This document shows, one piece after another, positions 27,747 to 37,153 of a DNA stretch of 64,000 bases. Below the pieces are notes generated by a model. That model did not search any database, was not told the origin of the DNA, and was given only the letters and a program-made list of their open reading frames with translations. The number at the start of each line of letters is the position of its first letter. The stretch's first letter is position 1. The position numbers and the translations under genes are program-made. The stretch covers positions 248,001 through 312,000 of the forward strand of contig NZ_KB849623.1 in assembly GCF_000368685.1 (NCBI RefSeq), in the 5' to 3' direction. This stretch comes from Acinetobacter baylyi DSM 14961 = CIP 107474. Its GTDB lineage: Bacteria > Pseudomonadota > Gammaproteobacteria > Pseudomonadales > Moraxellaceae.

Positions 27747-30596
27747 ATGGATACCAGTGTGTTACCGATCATTATCTTATTACCGTTAATACTAGGCACT
27801 ACCCTTGTCTCATTACTCCAGCGATTTTCACGTGGAGTAACTGCTCTAGGCGCAATCGGGGTAAGCTTAACCAGTTTTGGCTTATTGCTGGCACATGCTC
27901 AGGATGTGTTTCATGGCGCAACGCTTCAGCAAACTTGGAACTGGCTTCCTCAACTCGGCATTAATCTCAGTTTTCGTCTCGATGCTTTAGGCTTACTGTT
28001 TAGCCTACTCATTACGGGAATTGGAACTTTAATTTATATTTATGCCTATTACTATCTCAGTCCCAAGAATTCATTGGCAAAGCTTTATTTGCTATTAATG
28101 ATATTTATGGCGGCCATGCTCGGTATTTCACTTTCCAATAATCTGATCTTATTGTTGGTATTTTGGGAACTGACCAGTATTTCATCTTTCTTACTGGTGG
28201 GTTACTGGGGCAATTACGATGCAGCTCAACGCGGATCTCGTATGGCACTCACCATTACAGGCATGGGCGGTCTGGCCATGCTGGGTGGTTTTATTCTGAT
28301 TGGACAGATCACAGGTACGTATCAAATCGATGAGCTGCTTGCAATGAAGCAGATGATTCAATCGCATAGTCTGTTCGTTCCTGCACTCTTACTGATCTTA
28401 GCCGGCGCATTCACCAAAAGTGCCCAATTCCCCTTCCATTTTTGGTTACCTAATGCCATGGCTGCACCAACACCAGTGTCAGCTTATCTACACTCGGCGA
28501 CCATGGTTAAAGCTGGAATTTTCTTGTTGGCGCGTTTAGCTCCAATTTTTGTTGGTGCTGCGCTGTATCATAACATTGTCACCTTTGTCGGGTTATTTAC
28601 CCTATGTATGGCCGCCTTCTTTGCCATTTTTAAAGAAGATCTGAAAGGCTTACTTGCTTATTCGACCATTAGCCATCTGGGTTTAATTGTTTGCTTACTC
28701 GGGATCGGTTCACCATTAGCCGTTGCAGCCGCTATTTTTCATATTATCAATCATGCGACCTTTAAAGCCGCATTGTTCATGATTGCAGGAATTATCGACC
28801 ATGAATCGGGCACGCGTGATTTACGTAAACTGAGTGGTCTCTGGCAACTTCTTCCATTTACAGGCACATTAACACTCATCACTGCGGCTTCCATGGCGGG
28901 TGTCCCTCTCACCAACGGTTTTATCTCTAAAGAAATGTTCTTTACCGAATTGGTGAACAGCCTCAATGGCGGTGCGCTTATTTTCTCTGTAATTGTGGCT
29001 ACGCTGGCAGGGATCTTCGCAGTAAGTTATTCCATTCGCTTAGTTCATGGTGTGTTTTTTGACGGCCCCGTGGGGGACAAAGTTCCAAACAAAGAGGCTC
29101 ACGAACCTGCTTTTGGTATGCGTGCACCTGCATTATTACTGGCTGTTTTATGTATTTTAGTCGGAATTTTGCCAGCACTACTGGTTGAAACGATTGTCAA
29201 TCAAACAACACGTGCAAGCCTGATGGCACCCAACTTTGAAGGTGTCCATTTAGCCATCTGGCATGGTATTAACCTTCCACTGTTCATGAGTATCATTGCA
29301 CTGGTCGGTGGTGCACTGTTCTATTTTACACTGGCAAAAAATCAGCGCATTCGACATATCGATCTCGATCCTTATTTTGGAATCTTTCAAGGTCGAGAAT
29401 TATTTGATCGTTTTCTTCAGTACCTACTACTGGGTAGTCGCAAAATTAAGCAACGTACCGAAACTGGTTCTTTGCAGCTCTATCTATTTTTGATCGTTAT
29501 CTTTAGCATCGCAATTGTTGCAACACCATTATTAAATCAAGGATTGACAACAGGTACACGTGAATTGCTGCATGCACCCTGGGTGGCCATTGTGTTATGG
29601 CTCGTCCTGTTTTGTGCATGCTGGATGATGATCTGGTTTCATCACGAACGTATCAAGGCCGTTTTGATCAGTGGTGCAATCGGACTGGTTGTGACCATGG
29701 TTTTTGTCGGATTATCAGCGCCTGATCTGGCCTTGACCCAGATTACGGTTGATGTTGTGACCACTGTACTGCTGCTCATGAGCCTGTCTTTGCTCCCACA
29801 GCTCACGCCTTATGAGTCAAAACGTACACGTCGCTGGCGGGATGCCATTATCGCAATTGTTGGCGGTGTTGGGATTGGATGGATTGCTTGGCTAATTTTA
29901 ACCCGCGATCATAACTCGATTTCCTGGTTTTTCTTGCAACAATCCCTACCGCTGGGTGGTGGCTCAAATGTAGTCAATGTGATTCTGGTCGACTTCCGTG
30001 GTTTCGATACGTTCGGTGAAATCACTGTGTTGGGAATTGCAGCGATTGGCGCCTTGTGTCTGATGGACGGTATGCGTATTCACGGAACCAGTGTTACCCA
30101 AGGACTCACCTACCGCTTTAATCCCTCGCCACTCATGCTCAGAACCACGGCTTCATGGGTACTCCCGATCGCCTTAGTGGTCAGCTTATATATTTTCCTG
30201 CGTGGTCATAATTATCCAGGTGGCGGATTTATCGCAGGTCTGATTACATCCATGGCACTCATTATTCAATATATTGCACAGGGCCAGGATCGTACAGAAC
30301 GTCTTCTTCAGGCCAAATCTGGTCGTTTATATGAAATCTGGATTGGTGCTGGACTCATCGTTGCAGGTCTTACAGGCGTAGCCTCTTGGTTCTGGATGAG
30401 ACCATTTCTGACCAGCGCCCATATTCACGTTCATCCACCGTTACTTGGAGAAATGCATCTTGCTTCTGCCGCGGCATTCGATGTGGGTGTTTATGCCACA
30501 GTGGTCGGTGCGACCATGTTATTGATTTCGGTGCTGGGCGATTCTCGCCACTCAACCATGTCGGGTCCTGTATTACGAGAAGGAGATTCATCATGA
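27747..30596 (+). CDS. mnhA: Na+(K+)/H+ antiporter Mrp/Mnh subunit A fused to subunit B
   Basis: The large subunit of the multi-subunit cation/proton antiporter in the inner membrane, related to NuoL of complex I. The 949-aa protein has many membrane segments. The antiporter core includes ELTSISSFLLVGYW, a Lys-containing helix around AFTKSAQFPFHFWLPNAMAAPTPVSAYLHSATMVKAG, and YSTISHLG. A DUF4040-like part follows, and the C-terminal roughly 170 residues (SLYIFLRGHNYPGGGFIAGLITSMAL) are an MnhB domain. The fusion explains why no separate B gene exists, giving a six-gene (group 2, PhaAB-like) operon. The stop overlaps the next start. Confidence 0.92.
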   Translation: MDTSVLPIIILLPLILGTTLVSLLQRFSRGVTALGAIGVSLTSFGLLLAHAQDVFHGATLQQTWNWLPQLGINLSFRLDALGLLFSLLITGIGTLIYIYAYYYLSPKNSLAKLYLLLMIFMAAMLGISLSNNLILLLVFWELTSISSFLLVGYWGNYDAAQRGSRMALTITGMGGLAMLGGFILIGQITGTYQIDELLAMKQMIQSHSLFVPALLLILAGAFTKSAQFPFHFWLPNAMAAPTPVSAYLHSATMVKAGIFLLARLAPIFVGAALYHNIVTFVGLFTLCMAAFFAIFKEDLKGLLAYSTISHLGLIVCLLGIGSPLAVAAAIFHIINHATFKAALFMIAGIIDHESGTRDLRKLSGLWQLLPFTGTLTLITAASMAGVPLTNGFISKEMFFTELVNSLNGGALIFSVIVATLAGIFAVSYSIRLVHGVFFDGPVGDKVPNKEAHEPAFGMRAPALLLAVLCILVGILPALLVETIVNQTTRASLMAPNFEGVHLAIWHGINLPLFMSIIALVGGALFYFTLAKNQRIRHIDLDPYFGIFQGRELFDRFLQYLLLGSRKIKQRTETGSLQLYLFLIVIFSIAIVATPLLNQGLTTGTRELLHAPWVAIVLWLVLFCACWMMIWFHHERIKAVLISGAIGLVVTMVFVGLSAPDLALTQITVDVVTTVLLLMSLSLLPQLTPYESKRTRRWRDAIIAIVGGVGIGWIAWLILTRDHNSISWFFLQQSLPLGGGSNVVNVILVDFRGFDTFGEITVLGIAAIGALCLMDGMRIHGTSVTQGLTYRFNPSPLMLRTTASWVLPIALVVSLYIFLRGHNYPGGGFIAGLITSMALIIQYIAQGQDRTERLLQAKSGRLYEIWIGAGLIVAGLTGVASWFWMRPFLTSAHIHVHPPLLGEMHLASAAAFDVGVYATVVGATMLLISVLGDSRHSTMSGPVLREGDSS

Positions 30597-30961
30597 TCAG
30601 TCTTGAATTTTTGCTGGCTTCTGCAATCGGGCTACTCGTTGCAACAGGTATTTATCTGATTTTACGTGCACGTACATTCCCTGTGGTATTGGGTCTGGCC
30701 ATGATTGGTTATGCAGTCAACCTGTTTCTTTTTGCGATGGGACGTCTTCAGGTGAACTCTCCTGCAATTCTCACCGAATCTGCCAACGTCACAGATCCGC
30801 TGCCTCAAGCACTGGTGCTTACTGCAATCGTGATTGGTTTTGCAACCACTGCATTTATTGTGCAGCTTGCAATCCGTAGTCGCTATGAATCAGGAACTGA
30901 TCATGTCGATTCTAAAGAAGATCCTGCATTAAACTATGACCCGCGTGAGGATAAGCCTTAA
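30593..30961 (+). CDS. mnhC: Mrp/Mnh antiporter subunit C (NuoK-like)
   Basis: A 122-aa, three-helix membrane subunit (MISLEFLLASAIGLLVATGIYLILRARTFPVVLGLAMIGYAVNLFLFAMGRL) with the NuoK-like pattern of MrpC. The ATG at 30593 overlaps the mnhA stop (ATGA), with AGAAGGAG just upstream; a longer in-frame reading is an artefact. The hydrophilic C-terminus ends DPREDKP. Its stop overlaps the mnhD ATG by one base, showing tight translational coupling. Confidence 0.92.
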   Translation: MISLEFLLASAIGLLVATGIYLILRARTFPVVLGLAMIGYAVNLFLFAMGRLQVNSPAILTESANVTDPLPQALVLTAIVIGFATTAFIVQLAIRSRYESGTDHVDSKEDPALNYDPREDKP

Positions 30962-32769
30962 TGTCTGATTTCATCACTTTTTGGCATATGCATGCGCCGA
31001 TCTTGAGTATTTTAATTCCAGCATTTACCGCATTTAGTCTAGTTTTATTGGGCAATCCAGGCTCAGGGGCACTTGAACATGATCCACGCCAACCCTGGCG
31101 TCGGGGAATTAGTTTCATCTCGATATTATTGGGCCTTGCAACCGCTATCAGCTATTTCATGATGGCCAGCACAGGTCAGATCACGGTATATCAGTTAGGT
31201 GAATGGTCTGCACCATTTGGGATTGTACTGGTTCTTGATCGATTATCTGCCTTTATGGTGCTACTTACCTATGTACTCGCTACACCAGTACTCTGGTTTG
31301 CAAGTAAAGAATGGGATGCACGTGGTCGCTATTTCCATGTGATGTACCATTTTTTACTGATGGGTGTATGTGGCGCATTTCTAACAGGCGATTTATTTAA
31401 CCTGTTTGTATTTTTTGAGGTGCTACTACTTGCGTCTTATGTCTTACTGCTACACACCCAAGGTAAAGCCAGATTTCAGCTCGGAATTCATTACGTCACC
31501 ATCAATTTGCTTGCATCGGCACTATTCCTGATTGGGCTAGGCATGATTTATGGCAATGTAGGCAGCTTAAATATGGCCGATGTTGCGCGTTTGGTGCCTA
31601 TTCTTGAACCAGAACAACATAAGCTTGCGATTGCAGGGGGGTTATTACTATTTGTTGTTTTTGGCATCAAAGCTGCCATGCTTCCTGTCGGGTTCTGGCT
31701 ACCCAAGACCTATGCTGTCGCGACTACGCCAGTTGCTGCACTGTTTACCATTATGACTAAAGTGGGGATTTACGCGATTTTGCGAGTCAATGGAACGGTC
31801 TTTGATGACGATTTCTCTCAAGCGATGTTGCAAAAATGGTTACTTCCAATCGGTCTTGTTACCTCACTTTATGGCGTGATTGGTGCCATTGGTGCAGACC
31901 GCTTACGTCGTTTCATTGGCTTCATGATTCTGTCATCCGTCGGAACCATTTTGATTGCAATTGCCATGTCAAATACCCAAGCATGGGCAGCCGCACTTTA
32001 CTATCTAGTACATAGCACCCTGATTGCAGCCGCATTTTATTTATTTTCAGGCTGGATCACCTCACAACGTGGCGAATTTAAAGATCATTTAAAAATTGCG
32101 CCTCAAATGAAACAAGAAAAAATTACCTCAATCACCTTTTTGGTCATTGCGCTGATGCTGGCAGGCTTACCCCCTTTTAGTGGTTTCTGGGGTAAAGTAT
32201 TTATCTTGCAATCGTCTGCACAATCGGCTTATCAAGGCTGGATTATTGCGATCATTCTAATCGTTAGCCTGCTGAGTATTATTGCCCTGACACGTGTTGG
32301 TTTTGTATTATTTTGGCGGGCTAGCCGTCCTGAAGATAATCCGAAAGAACCCGCTTATGCAGTTTATCAAGCTTTACCTGATCGCGCACCCGCACGTAAT
32401 AATCAAACCATTTATGTACTGCTTGCTGGTCTAATTTTGTATGTCGTTTTTGCCGCACCTATTCAGCAATATACGCTTGCAACTGCCGAACAAATTCGTG
32501 ATCGTAGCTTATATATCAATCAAGTCCTAAAGAAAGATCGTGAAGGCAATGTGATTAGTGTAGCAAGTTATGATCCGACTTATTTGCCCGAAACCAAATA
32601 TGGCGGTGAAGCATTGGATAGTAATGCTCACTATATTCCCTACATCATTTCGGAAAACTCACTAAAGGGTGAACATATTTCCCCTTATAAACAGCGTCAA
32701 ATCCAGCAACAACTGAATAATGAAAGCGTTGCTCCAACTGATGCACAGCTCAAACCCATGGAGCCCTAG
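30961..32769 (+). CDS. mnhD: Mrp/Mnh antiporter subunit D (NuoN/M-like)
   Basis: A proton-translocating antiporter-like membrane subunit of 602 aa. Family blocks include LTGDLFNLFVFFEVLLLASYVLLLH, VVFGIKAAMLPVGFWLPKTYAVATTPVAALFTIMTKVG and LMLAGLPPFSGFWGKVFIL, with conserved Glu and Lys residues in the helices. It is longer than typical MrpD (about 500 aa). The extra part is a roughly 100-residue polar C-terminal tail after the last helix (about 495 onward), probably outside the membrane and of unknown role. Confidence 0.92.
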   Translation: MSDFITFWHMHAPILSILIPAFTAFSLVLLGNPGSGALEHDPRQPWRRGISFISILLGLATAISYFMMASTGQITVYQLGEWSAPFGIVLVLDRLSAFMVLLTYVLATPVLWFASKEWDARGRYFHVMYHFLLMGVCGAFLTGDLFNLFVFFEVLLLASYVLLLHTQGKARFQLGIHYVTINLLASALFLIGLGMIYGNVGSLNMADVARLVPILEPEQHKLAIAGGLLLFVVFGIKAAMLPVGFWLPKTYAVATTPVAALFTIMTKVGIYAILRVNGTVFDDDFSQAMLQKWLLPIGLVTSLYGVIGAIGADRLRRFIGFMILSSVGTILIAIAMSNTQAWAAALYYLVHSTLIAAAFYLFSGWITSQRGEFKDHLKIAPQMKQEKITSITFLVIALMLAGLPPFSGFWGKVFILQSSAQSAYQGWIIAIILIVSLLSIIALTRVGFVLFWRASRPEDNPKEPAYAVYQALPDRAPARNNQTIYVLLAGLILYVVFAAPIQQYTLATAEQIRDRSLYINQVLKKDREGNVISVASYDPTYLPETKYGGEALDSNAHYIPYIISENSLKGEHISPYKQRQIQQQLNNESVAPTDAQLKPMEP

Positions 32770-32771
32770 TC

Positions 32772-33299
32772 ATGAGTAAGCATTCCTTTATTGAGCGCTG
32801 GTTTCCACATCCTTTTGTTTCGGTGATTATTGCTCTAAGCTGGCTTATGCTGGCACATAGCCTTGAATTTGCAAATCTTTTACTTGCAATTCTCTTGGGA
32901 GTTTTTATTCCACGCTTGGTTCGCCCTTTTATTACCAGAACACCCCACATCCACTGGAACCCCGCGATCAAACTGATCTTTATCGTACTCTGGGATATTG
33001 TGGTTTCCAATATTCGGGTGGCCAAACTTGTTTTAGGGCCAACTGAGCACTTACATCCTAAATGGTATCGAGTACCGCTTGAAACGCAACATGAACAGGT
33101 CAATAGTATTCTGGCAATGATCATTACCACCACACCTGGAACCGTCTCGGCAGGTATTGATCAGGAACGTGGTGATATTTTGGTACATTCACTGAGTACC
33201 GAGAATACCGAACTCGATATTCAAGAGATTAAAAACCGTTATGAAGCACCATTAATTGCCATCTTTGATGTTGATGTAAATCAAGGAGATCCTAAATGA
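32772..33299 (+). CDS. mnhE: Mrp/Mnh antiporter subunit E
   Basis: A 175-aa subunit with N-terminal membrane helices (VSVIIALSWLMLAHSLEFANLLLAILLGVFIPRLVRP) and a soluble C-terminal domain. It shows the MrpE hallmark LILVLWDIV-like text (IKLIFIVLWDIVVSNIRVAKLVLGP) and ITTTPGTVSAGID. It starts 2 bp after the mnhD stop and overlaps mnhF by 4 bp. Confidence 0.92.
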   Translation: MSKHSFIERWFPHPFVSVIIALSWLMLAHSLEFANLLLAILLGVFIPRLVRPFITRTPHIHWNPAIKLIFIVLWDIVVSNIRVAKLVLGPTEHLHPKWYRVPLETQHEQVNSILAMIITTTPGTVSAGIDQERGDILVHSLSTENTELDIQEIKNRYEAPLIAIFDVDVNQGDPK

Positions 33300-33571
33300 C
33301 CATTCTTCCATACGCATTAGGCATCTGCTTGATTGCCATTACGATTTCGATGTTTATGTGTCTGATCCGCTTAGTCCTTGGTCCCTCAGTCATTGATCGG
33401 CTACTGGCACTAGATACACTCTTTTTAAATGCAACCTGTTTAGTGATCGTACTTGGAATTTACTGGGCCACCACCAATCTGTTTGAAGGTGCCTTGCTGA
33501 TTGCCATGCTTGGTTTTGTATCTACCGCAGCACTGGCCCGTTATTTTACAACGGGTCATGTAATTGACTAG
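33296..33571 (+). CDS. mnhF: Mrp/Mnh antiporter subunit F
   Basis: A 91-aa, three-helix membrane subunit. The hallmark sequence RLVLGPSVIDRLLALDTLFLNATCLVIVLGIYW contains the conserved Asp of MrpF. ATGA overlap with mnhE indicates coupling. Length is typical. Confidence 0.92.
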   Translation: MTILPYALGICLIAITISMFMCLIRLVLGPSVIDRLLALDTLFLNATCLVIVLGIYWATTNLFEGALLIAMLGFVSTAALARYFTTGHVID

Positions 33572-33580
33572 GAGGCTATT

Positions 33581-33997
33581 ATGCAATTGATTATGGAAAT
33601 TTTGGTATCCATCTTTCTGATTTTAGGTGCATTTTTTACTCTAGTCGGTGGTATTGGCCTGATCCGTCTGCCTGATTTATTTATGCGTTTGCATGCGCCT
33701 ACCAAGTCGAGCACACTGGGACTGGGTAGCTTTTTAATTGCTTCAATTATTTATTCTGCTTTTCATGGCCGTTTTGGTTTTGCAGAGTTGTTGATTACTT
33801 TGCTGGCCTTTATTACAGCACCGGTTTCGGCCAATCTGATGGCACAAGCAGCACTGCATTTACGCTTAAGATCATTAAGTGGTGAAGTTCCTGAAAGCCT
33901 AAACCGTCCACTTCCTTGGGATCGTTATTCATTTCTAAACCGCCGTCGTAGTCTGAATCAAAGCCATCAACGTTCAGATCCACCAACAGATCAATAA
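33581..33997 (+). CDS. mnhG: Mrp/Mnh antiporter subunit G
   Basis: A 138-aa membrane subunit with GAFFTLVGGIGLIRLPDLFMRLHAPTKSSTLGLG, the MrpG signature, then two more helices and a polar, Arg/Ser-rich tail. A strong AGGAGG precedes the ATG. It is the last gene of the operon, followed by a bidirectional terminator at 34008-34037. Confidence 0.92.
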   Translation: MQLIMEILVSIFLILGAFFTLVGGIGLIRLPDLFMRLHAPTKSSTLGLGSFLIASIIYSAFHGRFGFAELLITLLAFITAPVSANLMAQAALHLRLRSLSGEVPESLNRPLPWDRYSFLNRRRSLNQSHQRSDPPTDQ

Positions 33998-34007
33998 ATG
34001 ACTACAT

Positions 34008-34037
34008 ATAAAAAGCCACCCGCAGGTGGCTTTTTAT
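34008..34037. terminator. Bidirectional terminator between mnhG and rbfA
   Basis: GCCACC (34015-34020) pairs with GGTGGC (34025-34030) around the loop CGCA. The stem is extended by an A-run on the left and a T-run on the right, giving a U-tract on either strand. It separates the convergent mnhG and rbfA genes. Confidence 0.9.
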
Positions 34038-34042
34038 ATGGC

Positions 34043-34444
34043 TTAAGACTTATCTTCAGATGACTGCTCTGGCAGATCTTGCACTGCCTTTTCAATCAAA
34101 CCAAACATATAGTTGCCATAGGCATTGGTTTTATCGTAGTGAAAACGCAAACGTGGCGTAATACGAGTTTTAATGCGACGGCTTAGTTCATGACGCAAGA
34201 AACCAGACGCTTTATTTAAGACATCTAAAGTTTCTTTATTTGCTGCTTCACTTTGTTCATCACCTAGCTCACGCCCCATCACAGTGACATAAACTTCAGC
34301 ATATCCCATGTCTGCACTGACTTTCACTGCAGAGATGGTCACCAGACCCCCTAAGCGAGGATCTTTGAGCTCCTGACGGATCAGTTCAGACAACTCACGT
34401 TGTACTGAATCCGCCATTCGCTTTAAGCGTTGGCTACCCGCCAT
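34043..34444 (-). CDS. rbfA: 30S ribosome-binding factor RbfA
   Basis: A small KH-fold factor for 16S rRNA 5'-end maturation and cold adaptation. The 133-aa product starts [55 protein letters not shown], the standard family N-terminus, and has LRHELSRRIKTRITPRLRFHYD. It overlaps the infB stop by one base and is the last gene of the rimP-nusA-infB-rbfA operon. Confidence 0.95.
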   Translation of the reverse strand: MAGSQRLKRMADSVQRELSELIRQELKDPRLGGLVTISAVKVSADMGYAEVYVTVMGRELGDEQSEAANKETLDVLNKASGFLRHELSRRIKTRITPRLRFHYDKTNAYGNYMFGLIEKAVQDLPEQSSEDKS

Positions 34445-37143
34445 TAAAGACTCCGTTTAATCAATTGAACATCATACACTTCGATCTTGTCTTTCGCTTT
34501 GATGTCTTTATAGCCTTTTACTGCAAGACCACATTCCATACCCGCACGAACTTCTTCCACGACTTCTTTATAACGACGAAGAGATTCAAGCTCACCCTGG
34601 AACACCACCACGTCATCACGCAATACGCGAATCGGCTTGTTACGATGTAACATACCTTCAAGTACCATACAGCCCGCTGCTGCACCAAATTTACTTGAGT
34701 GGAATACTTCACGTACTTCAGCAACACCCAAGATGGTTTCACGATGTTCAGGTGCAAGCTTACCGCTCATGGCATTCTTCACATCATCAATCAATTCATA
34801 AATGATGCTGTAGTAACGAATATCGATGCCGTCTTGATCGCTCTTCTGACGCGCTGTTGTATCGGCACGAACGTTAAAGCCAAGCAATACTGCTTCAGAC
34901 GATTCTGCAAGCGTTACATCAGACTCTGTGATCGCACCAACGCCTGAACTGATCACACGGACACGAACCTCGTCCATCGATAATTCATTCAATGCCGCAG
35001 TTAAGGCTTCAAGCGTACCGCGTACGTCTGCCTTCAACACCACATTGACAGTTGGAACATCTTTTTTGCCCATTGATGCCATGATGTTTTCAAGACGCAT
35101 TGCGCTTTGACGCTCAATACGTTTTTGACGCTCACGGTCTGCACGCGCATCAGCCACTTCACGTGCTTTCTTCTCGTCATTCACCACAAGAACTTCGTCA
35201 CCCGCCATTGGTGCATCTGGTAAGCCCAGAATTTCCACTGGAATAGATGGACCTGCCGATTTAATTGGCTGGCCATTCTCATCTGACATCGCACGGACAC
35301 GACCATATGATGAACCTGCAAGAACAAGGTCACCAATGTTCAATGTACCGTTTTGAACCAGAATCGAGGTTACTGCACCACGACCTTTGTCGACACGTGC
35401 TTCAATCACAACACCTTGCGCAGCACCTTCACCAGATGCTTTCAATTCCATCAACTCTGATTGAATCAGAATCAAGTCTAGAAGTTCATCGATACCTTGA
35501 CCCGAATGCGCCGATACCATTGCGACTGGAACATCACCACCCCATTGTTCAGGTACGATCTGTTTGGTCGTCAATTCATTCAATACGCGATCTGGATCAG
35601 CAGATTCTTTATCCATTTTGTTGATGGCAACAATAATTGGAGTTCCTGCTGCACGCGCATGATCAATTGCTTCAGCTGTTTGTGGCATGACACCATCATC
35701 AGCTGCAACGACCAAAACCACGATATCCGTTGCTTTCGCACCACGTGAACGCATTGCAGTAAATGCCGCGTGCCCCGGTGTATCAAGGAATGTAATGATT
35801 CCTTTATCTGTTTCAACGTGATATGCACCAATATGCTGAGTGATCCCACCTGCCTCACCCGCAGCCACTTTAGAGCGACGGATACGGTCAAGTAATGATG
35901 TCTTACCATGGTCAACGTGACCCATAATTGTTACAACAGGAGGACGCGTTGTTTGCTCGCCACGTGCTTCTTCAGCCGCTTCAAGCAAGTTATCTTCCGC
36001 CTGAGTATCAGACACCAGAATTGGATTATGACCCATTTCTTCCACTACAAGTGCAGCGGTATCTTGATCAATCGATTGGTTTTGAGTAACCAATTCACCC
36101 ATTTTCATCAGGGTTTTGATTACTTCGCGAACTTTAATCGCCATCTTTTGAGCAAGATCGGCAACCACAATGGTTGAACCAATTTCAACATCGTATACCT
36201 GTTTTTTAACAGGTTTTTCAAAACCATGCTTGTTGGCTTGGCTAGTTTTTAAACCACGTTTGTGATGTGATTTAAAACTTTGCTCTTCTTGGTTATTACG
36301 GCCGCCTTTCTTCTGACCACGTGGATTGGTTGCACCACCACGCTTGATCTCACGGTCTTCCTGATTGAAAGAATCTTCATAAGCTTGGCCTACAAGACCT
36401 GCTGCCAAAGGAGAATCATCAATCACACGGATGGTGGCACCTGTTTCTTCAGTTGAATACTTAGATGCCATTTTACGCATTTGTTCAAGCGTACGTTGCT
36501 GTGCTTCTTCAGCCGCTTTACGACGTGCTGTTTCTTCAACCGCTTTTAGCTTCGCTGCTTCTGCTTCACGTGCTTTACGTTGCTCAGCCGTTTCCACCTG
36601 TTTTACATTGACAGGTTTAATTGGCTTGTTGGTTGACTTTCTTTTCACAACAACTTCTGTTGTGGTTGAAGTCGTTTTTGCTGTTTCTTTTTGCTGCGCT
36701 GCACGCATGGCATTTAAAGTAGCCTGCGCTTTGTTCTCAGACTCATCACGCATTTGCTGTTGAGGCGCCTGACGTGGTTGTTCCTGAGGACGTGTACGCT
36801 CTTCAGTTTCCTGACGCGCTTTCGCTTCAGCAGCAATTTGTTCTGGATTTGGCTTGGTAAACGTATGTTTTTTACGAACTTCTACGTTAATGGTTTTGGC
36901 TTTGCCTGATGTACTCGCCACTTTTGCCGTACTGGTAGTTTTACGTTTCAACGTGATTTTTCCTGCACCACTTTCTTGCCCATGAATCTTTTTCAAATGA
37001 TTCACTAGGGTGTCTTGCTGTTCAGTGGTGATAATGTCATTTGCTGTACGTTGTGGCAGACCTGCTTCACGAACCTGTTCAAGGAGCTTTTCTACAGGAC
37101 GACCTACACTGAGTGCTAACTCTTTAATCGACTTGTCCGTCAT
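34444..37143 (-). CDS. infB: Translation initiation factor IF-2
   Basis: GTPase that brings initiator tRNA to the 30S subunit. The 899-aa protein has an N-terminal IF2N domain ([24 protein letters not shown]), a long charged Lys/Glu/Gln/Thr-rich linker (about residues 60-340), the G domain with [20 protein letters not shown] and NKMD, and C-terminal beta-barrel domains ending [12 protein letters not shown] strong AGGAGG (complement of 37149-37154) precedes the start. Two initiator tRNA genes lie upstream of the same operon, a fitting neighbour. Confidence 0.97.
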   Translation of the reverse strand: MTDKSIKELALSVGRPVEKLLEQVREAGLPQRTANDIITTEQQDTLVNHLKKIHGQESGAGKITLKRKTTSTAKVASTSGKAKTINVEVRKKHTFTKPNPEQIAAEAKARQETEERTRPQEQPRQAPQQQMRDESENKAQATLNAMRAAQQKETAKTTSTTTEVVVKRKSTNKPIKPVNVKQVETAEQRKAREAEAAKLKAVEETARRKAAEEAQQRTLEQMRKMASKYSTEETGATIRVIDDSPLAAGLVGQAYEDSFNQEDREIKRGGATNPRGQKKGGRNNQEEQSFKSHHKRGLKTSQANKHGFEKPVKKQVYDVEIGSTIVVADLAQKMAIKVREVIKTLMKMGELVTQNQSIDQDTAALVVEEMGHNPILVSDTQAEDNLLEAAEEARGEQTTRPPVVTIMGHVDHGKTSLLDRIRRSKVAAGEAGGITQHIGAYHVETDKGIITFLDTPGHAAFTAMRSRGAKATDIVVLVVAADDGVMPQTAEAIDHARAAGTPIIVAINKMDKESADPDRVLNELTTKQIVPEQWGGDVPVAMVSAHSGQGIDELLDLILIQSELMELKASGEGAAQGVVIEARVDKGRGAVTSILVQNGTLNIGDLVLAGSSYGRVRAMSDENGQPIKSAGPSIPVEILGLPDAPMAGDEVLVVNDEKKAREVADARADRERQKRIERQSAMRLENIMASMGKKDVPTVNVVLKADVRGTLEALTAALNELSMDEVRVRVISSGVGAITESDVTLAESSEAVLLGFNVRADTTARQKSDQDGIDIRYYSIIYELIDDVKNAMSGKLAPEHRETILGVAEVREVFHSSKFGAAAGCMVLEGMLHRNKPIRVLRDDVVVFQGELESLRRYKEVVEEVRAGMECGLAVKGYKDIKAKDKIEVYDVQLIKRSL

Positions 37144-37153
37144 GTATTACCTC

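Noticed and set aside
30386..30592. Long N-terminal extension of mnhC
   Set aside because: It lies in another frame of the mnhA 3' end; the ATG at 30593 with AGAAGGAG upstream fits subunit C length.
36431..36763. Ser/Ala/Val-rich 110-codon frame on the + strand opposite infB
   Set aside because: It is the antisense shadow of the repetitive Lys/Glu/Ala-rich linker of IF-2, with no RBS or family.
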